The position numbers and the translations under genes were made by a program. A stretch of 5,437 nt of DNA from an uncultured Lentisphaeraceae bacterium. Lineage in GTDB: Bacteria; Verrucomicrobiota; Kiritimatiellia; RFP12; DVOR01. A model generated the notes under the pieces. That model worked only from the letters and a program-made list of their open reading frames with translations, was not told where the DNA came from and ran no database searches. The DNA lies in NCBI GenBank assembly GCA_946056345.1, contig CAMGJH010000095.1, positions 1 through 5,437 on the forward strand, read 5' to 3'. Positions within the stretch are counted from its first letter, which is position 1. The number at the start of each line of letters is the position of its first letter. Shown piece by piece: positions 1 to 5,421 of this stretch.

Positions 1-642
1 CAGTGGCAATCGCGTTGGTTCGCTAAGAAGCAGGACTTCGGCCTGAACCTCGCCGAGGACAACCAGATCCGCGAAACCGTGCGCAAGGCGATTGAAGGCG
101 CCGCCATTTCCAAGATTGGCATTGAGCGCTTCGCCAACCGCGTCCGCGTGAGCATCTTCTCCGCCCGCCCCGGCGTCATCGTCGGTCGCAAGGGCCAGGA
201 CCTCGACAAACTCAAAACCAAGCTCGTTAAGAGCACCGGCAAGGAAATCTACCTGGATGTCCAGGAAGTTCGTACGCCCGATGCCGATGCGCAGCTGGTG
301 GCCGAGAGCATCGCTCAGCAGATTGAGCACCGCACCACCGTCAAGCGTGCCATCAAGCGCGCCGAGAAGACGGCGATGGAGCTCGGCGTGGACGGCATCA
401 AGATCCGCTGCGCCGGCCGTATCAACGGGGCCGAGATCTCCCGCGTGGAGTGGAGCAAGAAGGGCAAGGTGCCCCTGCACACCCTGCGCGCCAACATTGA
501 CTATGGCTTTGTGGAAGCCAACACCACCGCCGGTAAGATCGGCGTGAAGGTGTGGATCTGCAAGCGCGACGATTTCCAGCCTGCCCGCCAGCAGCGTGGC
601 GGTGATCGCGGAAGGAGGAATGCTTATGCCTCTCATGCCTAA
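1..642 (+). CDS. rpsC: 30S ribosomal protein S3 (5' end missing)
   Basis: S3 sits on the head of the small subunit near the mRNA entry channel. The reading frame is open from base 1; the first visible residues ([10 protein letters not shown]) match the usual N-terminal part of S3, so about 16 residues lie upstream of the window and 213 are visible. The type II KH RNA-binding domain is clear: the GRKG loop falls at visible residues 62-65 within a [14 protein letters not shown] stretch. The C-terminal S3 domain follows, with the conserved block from [13 protein letters not shown] to [13 protein letters not shown]. The tail is short and basic ([11 protein letters not shown]), and its last codons overlap the rplP ribosome binding site and start. 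The GTG at 79 is internal and is not the start. The identification is essentially certain; only the start is unseen. Confidence 0.98.
   Translation, partial: QWQSRWFAKKQDFGLNLAEDNQIRETVRKAIEGAAISKIGIERFANRVRVSIFSARPGVIVGRKGQDLDKLKTKLVKSTGKEIYLDVQEVRTPDADAQLVAESIAQQIEHRTTVKRAIKRAEKTAMELGVDGIKIRCAGRINGAEISRVEWSKKGKVPLHTLRANIDYGFVEANTTAGKIGVKVWICKRDDFQPARQQRGGDRGRRNAYASHA
610..618 (+). promoter_or_regulatory. Shine-Dalgarno site that decides the rplP start
   Basis: GGAAGGAGG lies inside the last codons of rpsC. Three in-frame ATGs follow, at 620, 626 and 635. Spacing from the GGAGG core (614-618) is 1, 7 and 16 nt respectively, so 626 is the best start. Initiation here takes place on mRNA that is still being translated as rpsC. 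Confidence 0.75.
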
Positions 643-1033
643 ACGCGTGAAGCATCGTAAGGTCTCGAAGGGCTCCCGTAAGGGCTTCGCGACCAATGGC
701 GACAAGCTCGCTTACGGCGAGTTCGGTATCAAGGCGCTCGGCCGCGGCTGGGTGACCAACACCCAGATCGAAGCCTGCCGCGTGGCCATCAACCGCCACA
801 TGAAGCGCAAGGGCAAGCTTTGGGTGCGTATCTTCCCCGACAAGCCCGTGACCAAGAAGCCGATCGAAGTGCGTATGGGTTCGGGTAAGGGCAATCCCGA
901 GTTCTGGGTGGCCGTTGTGCTCCCGGGCAAGGTGCTCTTCGAGGTGGGCGGCATCCCCGAATCGTTGGCCCGCGAGTGCCTGCGCCTGGCCGACACCAAG
1001 CTCGGTATCCGCACCCAGCTCGTCACCCGCTAA
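626..1033 (+). CDS. rplP: 50S ribosomal protein L16
   Basis: L16 is a late-assembling large-subunit protein that contacts the A-site tRNA region and the central protuberance. The product is 135 aa, close to the usual 136. Family hallmarks are visible: MPKRVKHRK at the N terminus, [44 protein letters not shown] in the middle, then [28 protein letters not shown] and a C-terminal IRTQLVTR. The arginine in VRMG corresponds to the residue hydroxylated in E. coli L16; whether this organism modifies it cannot be seen. The start at 626 is preferred over 620 and 635 on ribosome-binding-site spacing, although a start at 635 (MPKRV) would also look normal for the family. The gene overlaps the end of rpsC by 17 nt, which suggests coupled translation. 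Confidence 0.97.
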   Translation: MPLMPKRVKHRKVSKGSRKGFATNGDKLAYGEFGIKALGRGWVTNTQIEACRVAINRHMKRKGKLWVRIFPDKPVTKKPIEVRMGSGKGNPEFWVAVVLPGKVLFEVGGIPESLARECLRLADTKLGIRTQLVTR

Positions 1034-1048
1034 TCCGGAGAAGACGCC

Positions 1049-1249
1049 ATGAAGATTGCTGAAATCAAGAACCTCAGCGCCGAGGAGATCGCCGCCCAGA
1101 TCCGCGACAAGGAGACTGAGCTCCGCTCCCTGCGCCTGAAGCACAATTCTACCGCCCAGGGCGTTGAAAACCCCGGCACCATCGCCAAGCTGCGCAAGGC
1201 TATCGCTCAGCTCAAGACGGTGGCCAACCAGAAGAAGGTGAACCAATGA
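1049..1249 (+). CDS. rpmC: 50S ribosomal protein L29
   Basis: L29 is a small helical protein at the polypeptide exit tunnel, next to L23, where nascent-chain factors dock. The 66-aa product is mostly helix-forming and charged: [24 protein letters not shown], a short loop, then the family ENP motif and [19 protein letters not shown]. The segment before ENP (KHNSTAQGV) looks about two residues longer than the common form, so the turn between the two helices may be slightly extended. A GGAG at 1037-1040 sits 8 nt before the ATG. The stop codon overlaps the rpsQ start (ATGA, 1246-1249), a classic translational coupling arrangement. Confidence 0.96.
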   Translation: MKIAEIKNLSAEEIAAQIRDKETELRSLRLKHNSTAQGVENPGTIAKLRKAIAQLKTVANQKKVNQ

Positions 1250-1509
1250 GTGAAACTACTGTCGAGCGCGGTTCGCGCAAGGTGCGCAAGGGCACCGTCG
1301 TCAGCAAGTCCGGCGACAAGTCGATCGTCGTGCGCGTTGAGCGCCGGCTGCTCCACCCTGTCTACGGCAAGGTCGTCAAGGCCTCTGTGAAGTTCCATGC
1401 CCACGACGAGCAGAATGCCGCCAAGGTCGGTGACACCGTCGTGATTATGGAAACCCGCCCGTTGAGCAAGACCAAGCGCTGGCGCCTGGTCTCCATCGAG
1501 GAGAAGTAA
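1246..1509 (+). CDS. rpsQ: 30S ribosomal protein S17
   Basis: S17 is an OB-fold protein that binds 16S rRNA early in small-subunit assembly. The 87-aa sequence shows the family pattern: [45 protein letters not shown], then [25 protein letters not shown]. The length is typical. The start overlaps the rpmC stop by 4 nt, and a purine-rich AAGAAGG inside the end of rpmC serves as a modest ribosome binding site, so initiation probably depends partly on ribosomes finishing rpmC. In E. coli the S10 operon ends after this gene; here rplN follows after only 3 nt, so there is no room for an operon boundary. Confidence 0.97.
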   Translation: MSETTVERGSRKVRKGTVVSKSGDKSIVVRVERRLLHPVYGKVVKASVKFHAHDEQNAAKVGDTVVIMETRPLSKTKRWRLVSIEEK

Positions 1510-1512
1510 GCC

Positions 1513-1878
1513 ATGATTACGGAAGAAAGCAAGCTTGTCGTTGCCGACAACACCGGCGCCAAGATCGCCAAGTGCTTCCGCATCCTCGGCCAGCGCAAGC
1601 GCACGGCCGGGGTGGGGGACATCATCCGCGTCTCCATCCAGGAAGCCTCTCCGACCGGCGCGGTCAAGAAGGGCCAGGTCTGCTTCGCGCTCATCGTGCG
1701 CACCGCGCACCCCCTGGCGCGCCCCGACGGCTCCTTCGTCCGCTTCGACCAGAATGCCTGCGTCATCGTGGATGCTAAGCACAACCCGATGGGCACGCGC
1801 ATTTTCGGGCCTGTGGCGCGCGAACTGCGCGACAAGGGCCAGATGAAGGTCATTTCCCTCGCACCCGAAGTGGTGTGA
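1513..1878 (+). CDS. rplN: 50S ribosomal protein L14
   Basis: L14 is a beta-barrel protein at the subunit interface, beside L19, and contributes to an intersubunit bridge. The 121-aa product has the usual length and motifs: [45 protein letters not shown], and the near-invariant [28 protein letters not shown] at the end. The central segment after the IQEA block ([22 protein letters not shown]) has fewer lysines than common homologues and carries a cysteine. A GAGGAG at 1498-1503, within the last codons of rpsQ, is 9 nt from the ATG. The gene is packed against rpsQ but separated from rplX by 117 nt, which places the main internal break of the cluster after L14 rather than before it as in E. coli. 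Confidence 0.98.
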   Translation: MITEESKLVVADNTGAKIAKCFRILGQRKRTAGVGDIIRVSIQEASPTGAVKKGQVCFALIVRTAHPLARPDGSFVRFDQNACVIVDAKHNPMGTRIFGPVARELRDKGQMKVISLAPEVV

Positions 1879-1897
1879 GGCGAAGTGGCCGCTTCGT
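1866..1897 (+). repeat. 8-nt direct repeat and alternative hairpins around the rplN stop
   Basis: CGAAGTGG occurs at 1866-1873 (last codons of rplN) and again at 1881-1888. The segment CCGCTTCG at 1889-1896 can pair with either copy. With the first copy it makes an 8-bp stem (one G-U pair) that puts the rplN stop codon in its loop. With the second copy only CGAAG pairs, giving a 5-bp stem with a TGGCCG loop. The stems are seen directly; any function is inference, and both are short. Confidence 0.35.
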
Positions 1898-1995
1898 GAC
1901 CGCAGGTAATACGTAAGCGTAAGCCGGGACACCCCAAGGAAGAACGGGACGTTTGCGAACTGCGTTCGTTACAACAGCGAGTTACGGATAAACCA
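1879..1995 (+). promoter_or_regulatory. 117-nt non-coding leader between rplN and rplX
   Basis: This is the longest gap inside the cluster and holds no credible ORF. It contains a tandem hexamer CGTAAG (1912-1917, 1918-1923) and a 6-bp hairpin (GCGAAC 1955-1960, loop TGC, GTTCGT 1964-1969, outer pair G-U). GTTAC occurs twice (1968-1972, 1981-1985). CGTAA of the tandem repeat could also pair with TTACG at 1982-1986. I could not find a convincing -35/-10 pair: TTGCGA at 1953-1958 lacks a partner at the right distance. The rplX ribosome binding site at the end is weak (GGAT 1986-1989). An untranslated control region for the downstream ribosomal genes is plausible but unproven. Confidence 0.4.
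1955..1969 (+). other. Small hairpin upstream of rplX
   Basis: GCGAAC, loop TGC, GTTCGT gives five Watson-Crick pairs plus one G-U pair. It ends 26 nt before the rplX ATG, so it would lie close to or under a ribosome binding at the weak rplX initiation site. There is no T-tract, so it is not a terminator. Confidence 0.35.
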
Positions 1996-2241
1996 ATGAG
2001 TAAAGCACGTATCAAGAAGAACGACACGGTGTTGGTGATTGCCGGCGCTGACAAGGGGAAGACCGGCAAGGTCCTCTCCGTCAGCCCCAAGCACGGCACC
2101 GCGATTGTCGAGGGTCTTCACCTCGTCAAGAAGACCATCCGCCGCACGGAGCAGACTCCGCAGGGCGGCATCGTGGACCGCGAGGCCCCGATCGATCTGT
2201 CCAATCTCAAGCCCGTCACCGACGACAAGGCGCAGGCTTAA
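1996..2241 (+). CDS. rplX: 50S ribosomal protein L24 (short form)
   Basis: L24 starts large-subunit assembly by binding the 5' region of 23S rRNA and lies near the tunnel exit. The 81-aa product carries the KOW motif near the N terminus (DTVLVIAGADKGKTGKVLSVSPK, about residues 10-32), then VEGLHLVKKTIRR and GGIVDREAPIDLSNLKPV. Most bacterial L24 proteins are about 100 residues or more and continue with an RVGFRF-type beta segment. Here the chain ends after TDDKAQA and lacks that part. The downstream frames do not encode the missing segment, and rplE begins 11 nt later with its own good ribosome binding site, so this is not a visible frameshift. The start has only a weak Shine-Dalgarno match (GGAT), unlike its neighbours, after a 117-nt leader. 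Confidence 0.95.
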   Translation: MSKARIKKNDTVLVIAGADKGKTGKVLSVSPKHGTAIVEGLHLVKKTIRRTEQTPQGGIVDREAPIDLSNLKPVTDDKAQA

Positions 2242-2252
2242 GGAGCACGACC

Positions 2253-2783
2253 ATGGCTAATTTGAAAGAGACTTATGTCAAGGACGTGGTTCCCGCGCTC
2301 AAGGAAAAGCTTGGCGTGACCAATCCGATGCTGGTGCCCCGCCTCACCAAGATTGTGGTGAATATGGGCTTTGGCATCGTTGAGAAGGACGTCCAGAAGC
2401 AGATTGTCCAGGACCTGGAGGCCATCACCGGCCAGAAGGCTGTCCTCTGCAAGGCGCACAAGAGCATCTCCAACTTCAAGCTCCGCGAGGGGATGGTGAT
2501 TGGGGCCAAGGTGACGCTGCGCGGGGACCGGATGTACGAGTTCGCCGAGCGCTTCTTCAATGTCACCCTGGCGCGCATCCGCGACTTCCGCGGCGTGCCG
2601 AACCGTGGCTTCGACAAGGCCGGCAACTACACGATGGGCCTGAAGGAATATGTCACCTTCCCCGAAATCACGGCCGTCACCTCTGCCTCGGGCCTCGATA
2701 TCACCTTCGTCACCACCGCCCAGGATAAGACCGGCTGCAAGGCGCTGCTCGAAGCGCTCGGGATGCCGTTCATGGGCCGCTAA
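2253..2783 (+). CDS. rplE: 50S ribosomal protein L5
   Basis: L5 binds 5S rRNA together with L18 and forms part of the central protuberance, contacting P-site tRNA. The 176-aa product is close to the usual 179. Visible family blocks are LVPRLTKIVVNMGFG, AHKSISNFKLREGMVIGAKVTLRGDRMYEFAERF, ARIRDFRGVPNRGFDKAGNYTMGLKEYVTFPEI and the terminal LLEALGMPF. Two cysteines (VLCKAHK and TGCKALL) are less usual. AAGGAG at 2240-2245, overlapping the rplX stop codon, is 7 nt from the ATG. In E. coli, S8 represses the spc operon by binding mRNA at the rplE start; the 11-nt spacer here leaves little room, and I see no obvious S8-type helix, although structure inside coding sequence cannot be excluded by eye. 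Confidence 0.98.
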   Translation: MANLKETYVKDVVPALKEKLGVTNPMLVPRLTKIVVNMGFGIVEKDVQKQIVQDLEAITGQKAVLCKAHKSISNFKLREGMVIGAKVTLRGDRMYEFAERFFNVTLARIRDFRGVPNRGFDKAGNYTMGLKEYVTFPEITAVTSASGLDITFVTTAQDKTGCKALLEALGMPFMGR

Positions 2784-2796
2784 GGAGTAGACAACC

Positions 2797-2982
2797 ATGG
2801 CTAAGACCAGTTTGATCGTCAAGGCGTCGCGCAAGCCGAAGTTCGGCGTTCGCGCGTACACCCGTTGCTCCCGCTGCGGCCGCCCCCACAGCGTGATTCG
2901 CAAGTTCCGCCTCTGCCGTCTCTGCTTCCGCGAGATGGCGCTCAACGGCGAGATTCCCGGCGTCACCAAGGCCAGCTGGTAA
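2797..2982 (+). CDS. rpsN: 30S ribosomal protein S14, zinc-binding type (type Z)
   Basis: S14 binds the head of the 30S subunit near S3 and S10. At 61 aa this is the short zinc-ribbon form: cysteines at residues 24, 27, 40 and 43 form two CxxC pairs (CSRC and CRLC) that would hold a structural zinc ion. The ending [17 protein letters not shown] is the family C terminus. The longer zinc-free type (about 100 aa, as in E. coli) is not present in this window. Many genomes that use a type Z S14 also keep a zinc-independent paralogue under zinc-responsive control elsewhere; this cannot be judged here. AAGGAG at 2782-2787 overlaps the rplE stop and lies 9 nt upstream of the ATG. Confidence 0.97.
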   Translation: MAKTSLIVKASRKPKFGVRAYTRCSRCGRPHSVIRKFRLCRLCFREMALNGEIPGVTKASW

Positions 2983-3000
2983 GAGAGAGGACATAACACT

Positions 3001-3393
3001 ATGATGACCGATCCCATTTCCGATATGCTGGTGCGCATCCGCAATGCGCAGAAGGCCCGCCACCCCGAAGTCGTGATGCCCGGCTCGCGCATCAAGGGCG
3101 AGATCGCCCGCGTGCTCAAGGAAGAGGGCTACATCGTCGACTTCACGATGGTTGGCGAGACCAAGCGCACCCTCACCATCGAGCTGAAGTACAGCGACAA
3201 GGCCGAGCCCGCCATCCGCGGCCTCGAGCGCATCTCGCGCCCCGGTCTGCGCCGTTTCTGCGGCTACACCGACATCCCGAAGGTCCTCGGCGGCCTGGGC
3301 ATTGCCGTGCTCAGCACCTCCGGCGGCATTATGAGCGGCAAGACCGCCCGCGAGCGCAAGCTCGGCGGCGAACTGCTCTGCACCATCTGGTAA
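3001..3393 (+). CDS. rpsH: 30S ribosomal protein S8
   Basis: S8 binds the central domain of 16S rRNA and is a primary assembly protein; in E. coli it also represses its own operon. The 130-aa sequence begins DPISDMLVRIRNAQKARHPEVVMPGSRIKGEIARVLKEEGYI and ends with ISRPGLRRF, then KVLGGLGIAVLSTSGGIMS and LGGELLCTIW. Two adjacent ATGs (3001 and 3004) are possible starts. The family usually begins MTDPI, which fits 3004, while AGAGG at 2986-2990 is 10 nt from 3001 and 13 nt from 3004. I keep 3001, with one residue of uncertainty. The usual STSKG motif reads STSGG, a modest substitution in an otherwise normal C-terminal domain. The spacer from rpsN is 18 nt. Confidence 0.97.
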   Translation: MMTDPISDMLVRIRNAQKARHPEVVMPGSRIKGEIARVLKEEGYIVDFTMVGETKRTLTIELKYSDKAEPAIRGLERISRPGLRRFCGYTDIPKVLGGLGIAVLSTSGGIMSGKTARERKLGGELLCTIW

Positions 3394-3405
3394 AGGAGTT
3401 CCCTC

Positions 3406-3945
3406 ATGTCTCGTATTGGCAAACAGCCTGTCGCCATTCCCGCCGGCGTGACCGTCACGGTCGCCAACGGTAATGAAGTGACCGTCAAGGGCCCCAAGGG
3501 CGAACTCTCGCGCACCTTCCAGAAGGGCATCACCGTGAAGGTTGAAGGCTCCGAAGTCATCGTCACCCGTGCCGATGACACCCGCGCCCAGAAGAGCTTC
3601 CACGGCCTCACCCGCACCCTCGTGCGCAACATGATCGAGGGCGTCACCAAGGGCTACACTCGCGAGCTCACCATTGAGGGCACCGGTTTTAAGGCCGCCG
3701 TCCAGGGCAACAAGGCCATCTTGACCCTCGGCTTCGCCTCGCCCAAGGAGTACATCATTCCCGCCGGCTGCACCGTCACCGTCACCGCTGACGTGAACGT
3801 GAAGGTCGAGGGGATTGACAAGGAAGTCGTTGGCGAAGCCGCCGCGCGCATCCGCTCCTACTATCCGGCCGAGCCTTATAAGGGCAAGGGCATCCGTTAC
3901 AAGGACGAGAAGATCCGCCGCAAGGAAGGCAAGACCGTCGCCTAA
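3406..3945 (+). CDS. rplF: 50S ribosomal protein L6
   Basis: L6 lies near the sarcin-ricin loop and the factor-binding site of the large subunit. The 179-aa product has the two tandem L6 domains. The N-terminal one runs from SRIGKQPVAIPAGVTVTV through VTVKGPKGELSRTF to HGLTRTLVRNMIEGVTKGY. The C-terminal one runs from LTIEGTGFKAAVQGNKAILTLGFASP to the signature YYPAEPYKGKGIRYKDEKIRRKEGKTVA. The length is typical. AAGGAG at 3393-3398 directly overlaps the rpsH stop and is 7 nt from the ATG. Nothing unusual is seen. Confidence 0.98.
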   Translation: MSRIGKQPVAIPAGVTVTVANGNEVTVKGPKGELSRTFQKGITVKVEGSEVIVTRADDTRAQKSFHGLTRTLVRNMIEGVTKGYTRELTIEGTGFKAAVQGNKAILTLGFASPKEYIIPAGCTVTVTADVNVKVEGIDKEVVGEAAARIRSYYPAEPYKGKGIRYKDEKIRRKEGKTVA

Positions 3946-3968
3946 TCGCGGCCAGGAGAATCGACACC

Positions 3969-4337
3969 ATGAGTTTGAAGAACCGCAAAGAACAGCGCGC
4001 CGCGCGCCATCTGCGCATCCGCCGCCGCATCAGCGCCGGCACCGCCGAGCGCCCGCGCATGGCCATCTTCGTCTCGAACCGCTATATGTATGTGCAGTTC
4101 ATCGACGATCAGGCCCAGAACACGCTCTGCTCGGCCTCGACCCTCAAGGAAGGGCTGAAGTGCAACATCGAGAGCGCCAAGGTCCTCGGGGCCAAGGCCG
4201 CCGAAGCCGCTCAGGCCAAGGGCATCAAGACCGTCGTGGTCGACCGCGCCGGCTACAAGTTCCATGGCCGCGTGAAGACCATCGTCGAGTCCGCCGTTGC
4301 TGCCGGGCTCTCCATCACGTCCAAGACGGAGGAATAA
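3969..4337 (+). CDS. rplR: 50S ribosomal protein L18
   Basis: L18 binds 5S rRNA and, with L5, anchors it in the central protuberance. The 122-aa protein has the expected basic N-terminal tail ([19 protein letters not shown]), the [20 protein letters not shown] strand region, ASTLKEG, and the C-terminal [26 protein letters not shown] block. AGGAG at 3954-3958 lies 10 nt before the ATG, within a 23-nt spacer after rplF. The last sense codons (ACG GAG GAA) double as the Shine-Dalgarno site of rpsE. Two cysteines (LCSAS, KCNIE) fit the cysteine-containing tendency of this cluster. Confidence 0.97.
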   Translation: MSLKNRKEQRAARHLRIRRRISAGTAERPRMAIFVSNRYMYVQFIDDQAQNTLCSASTLKEGLKCNIESAKVLGAKAAEAAQAKGIKTVVVDRAGYKFHGRVKTIVESAVAAGLSITSKTEE

Positions 4338-4338
4338 C

Positions 4339-4827
4339 ATGGCTGACTTTAACAACCGTGGCCGCGACGGCGAAGACGCGCTCGACGAGAAGACCGTCTA
4401 CATCAACCGCTGCGCCAAGACCGTGAAGGGCGGCCGCCGCTTCAGCTTCTCTGCCATCGTGGTGGTGGGCGACAAGAACGGCAAGGTCGGCCTGGGCATC
4501 GGCAAGGCCAATGAAACCGGCGATGCCATCCGCAAGGGCGGCGACGCGGCCCGCAAGAATATGCGCTCCGTGTGCATGAAGGGCTCCTCCATCCCCCACG
4601 AGGTCTATGGCGTGTGCGATGGCGGCAAGGTCCTCCTCAAGCCCGCGCCTGACGGCACTGGCATCATCTGCGGCGGCGGTATGCGCCCCGTGCTCGAAGC
4701 CGCCGGCATCAAGGATGTGGTGGGCAAGAGCCTGGGCTCGAACAACCGCCTCAACGTGGTGAAGGCCACCATCAACGCCCTGCACCAACTGCGCTCGGCC
4801 GAGACGATTGCGGCCCTGCGTTCCTAA
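4339..4827 (+). CDS. rpsE: 30S ribosomal protein S5
   Basis: S5 lies at the back of the 30S subunit near the mRNA entrance and helps decoding accuracy. The 162-aa product has an acidic N-terminal extension ([14 protein letters not shown]), then the double-stranded RNA-binding-like domain: [38 protein letters not shown]. The C-terminal domain carries [54 protein letters not shown] and [15 protein letters not shown]. The start at 4339 fits the GGAGG at 4328-4332 (6-nt spacing); an upstream in-frame ATG at 4297 would add a proline/arginine-rich extension unrelated to S5 and overlapping rplR, so it is rejected. Four cysteines (residues 25, 79, 93, 111) are more than usual. rpmD, which commonly follows, is absent. 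Confidence 0.98.
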   Translation: MADFNNRGRDGEDALDEKTVYINRCAKTVKGGRRFSFSAIVVVGDKNGKVGLGIGKANETGDAIRKGGDAARKNMRSVCMKGSSIPHEVYGVCDGGKVLLKPAPDGTGIICGGGMRPVLEAAGIKDVVGKSLGSNNRLNVVKATINALHQLRSAETIAALRS

Positions 4828-4835
4828 TTCGGGCT

Positions 4836-4868
4836 GGCTGCCGGGGCGGCCCCGCTTCCCCGGCAGCC
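4836..4868 (+). other. Perfect 11-bp GC-rich inverted repeat in the rpsE-rplO gap
   Basis: GGCTGCCGGGG (4836-4846) and CCCCGGCAGCC (4858-4868) are exact reverse complements around an 11-nt loop. GGGG can also pair locally with CCCC at 4850-4853. No T-run follows (the next bases are TCTCCCCC), so it does not look like an ordinary rho-independent terminator. It begins 9 nt after the rpsE stop and ends 23 nt before the rplO ATG. Plausible roles are partial attenuation, protection or processing of the mRNA 3' of rpsE, or control of rplO expression. The structure is seen; the role is inference. Confidence 0.7.
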
Positions 4869-4891
4869 TCTCCCCCAGAAAGGATTTGACA

Positions 4892-5338
4892 ATGGATCTT
4901 TCCACTCTCACCAACACTCCGGGCGCCCGCAAGAGCCGCAAACGCGTCGGCCGCGGCATGGGCTCGGGCACCGGCAAGACCTCGACCCGCGGCCACAAGG
5001 GTCAGGGCTCGCGCAAGGGCCACAAGCAGAAACTCGGCTTTGAAGGCGGCCAGATGCCCCTCATGCGCCGTCTGCCTAAGCGTGGCTTCAAGAACCCCAA
5101 CCGCGTGCCTTTCTACGGCATCAACGTCGGCGAGCTCGAGCAGTTCGATGACGGCGCCGTGGTCGACATCGATGTGTTGCTCGCGGCGGGCTTCGGCTAC
5201 CGCGCGGCCAAGACCGCCGGGATCAAAATTCTCGGCGATGGCGAGCTCACCAAGAAGCTCACCGTGAAGGCTTCCGCCTTCTCCGCCTCCGCCAAGGCCA
5301 AGATCGAGGCCAAGGGCGGCACCTGCGAGCAGATCTAA
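4892..5338 (+). CDS. rplO: 50S ribosomal protein L15
   Basis: L15 is a late-assembling large-subunit protein with a long basic extension reaching into 23S rRNA. The 148-aa product shows the glycine/arginine-rich N-terminal half (RKRVGRGMGSGTGKTSTRGHKGQGSRKGHK), the hallmark GFEGGQMPLMRRLPKRGF, then the globular C-terminal domain with ADGxAKTAGIKILGDGEL-like sequence (RAAKTAGIKILGDGELTKKLTVKASAFSASAKAKIEAKGG). The start at 4892 follows AAAGGA (4879-4884) by 7 nt and matches the family N terminus. The frame is open back to 4808, but that extension overlaps rpsE and the hairpin and is not L15-like. The gene is followed at once by terminators, so it is the last gene of this transcript, whereas secY usually continues the operon. 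Confidence 0.98.
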   Translation: MDLSTLTNTPGARKSRKRVGRGMGSGTGKTSTRGHKGQGSRKGHKQKLGFEGGQMPLMRRLPKRGFKNPNRVPFYGINVGELEQFDDGAVVDIDVLLAAGFGYRAAKTAGIKILGDGELTKKLTVKASAFSASAKAKIEAKGGTCEQI

Positions 5339-5351
5339 CTGCCAGCCTCTC

Positions 5352-5394
5352 CCGACCCCCGGCGTTGTTGCGCCGGGCGGTCGGCCCCTTTTTT
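5352..5394 (+). terminator. Rho-independent terminator after rplO
   Basis: A 13-bp GC-rich stem forms between 5352-5364 and 5371-5384, with one bulged C at 5378 and a TTGTTG loop. After four Cs comes a run of six Ts (5389-5394). The stem starts 14 nt after the rplO stop. This is a strong classical terminator and marks the end of the ribosomal-protein transcript. Confidence 0.92.
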
Positions 5395-5417
5395 GTCAGG
5401 TTTGCCTGACCGCTTTT
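5395..5417 (+). terminator. Second small hairpin, possible backup terminator
   Basis: GTCAGG (5395-5400) and CCTGAC (5405-5410) pair perfectly around a TTTG loop, followed by CGC and four Ts. It directly abuts the first terminator. It is weaker (6 bp, short T-run) and could be a backup terminator, or an inverted repeat acting as an operator for the downstream gene. Confidence 0.45.
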
Positions 5418-5421
5418 GACT
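5416..5421 (+). promoter_or_regulatory. Candidate -35 element for a downstream gene
   Basis: TTGACT matches five of six bases of the sigma-70 -35 consensus and lies just after the terminators, where a new transcript would begin. With a 17-nt spacer the -10 element would fall at 5439-5444, just outside the window, so this is a half-site only. Confidence 0.25.

Noticed and set aside
1907..1912. TAATAC in the rplN-rplX gap as a -10 promoter element
   Set aside because: The matching -35 region (around 1884-1889, AGTGGC) has no resemblance to TTGACA. A promoter in the gap remains possible with another sigma factor, but this sequence does not support one.
2238..3119. Long antisense open frames, such as 422-1246, 2238-3119, 2770-3603 and 4315-4998 on the - strand
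   Set aside because: They lie opposite well-identified ribosomal genes, give low-complexity Ala/Gly/Leu/His-rich translations, and are explained by G/C bias at third codon positions of the + strand genes. They have no family signature.
4297..4338. Upstream in-frame ATG that would lengthen S5 by 14 residues
   Set aside because: The extension overlaps rplR, has no Shine-Dalgarno site of quality, and is not S5-like. The ATG at 4339 has a GGAGG at 6 nt.
4836..4868. The rpsE-rplO hairpin as a rho-independent terminator
   Set aside because: The stem is strong, but it is followed by TCTCCCCC and not by a T-run, and rplO downstream has no visible promoter of its own, so full termination here is unlikely.
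4886..4891. Perfect TTGACA just before the rplO ATG, as a -35 promoter element
   Set aside because: It lies between the Shine-Dalgarno site and the start codon, and the base positions 17 nt downstream (CACCAA) do not resemble a -10 box. A transcript from it would begin inside rplO.
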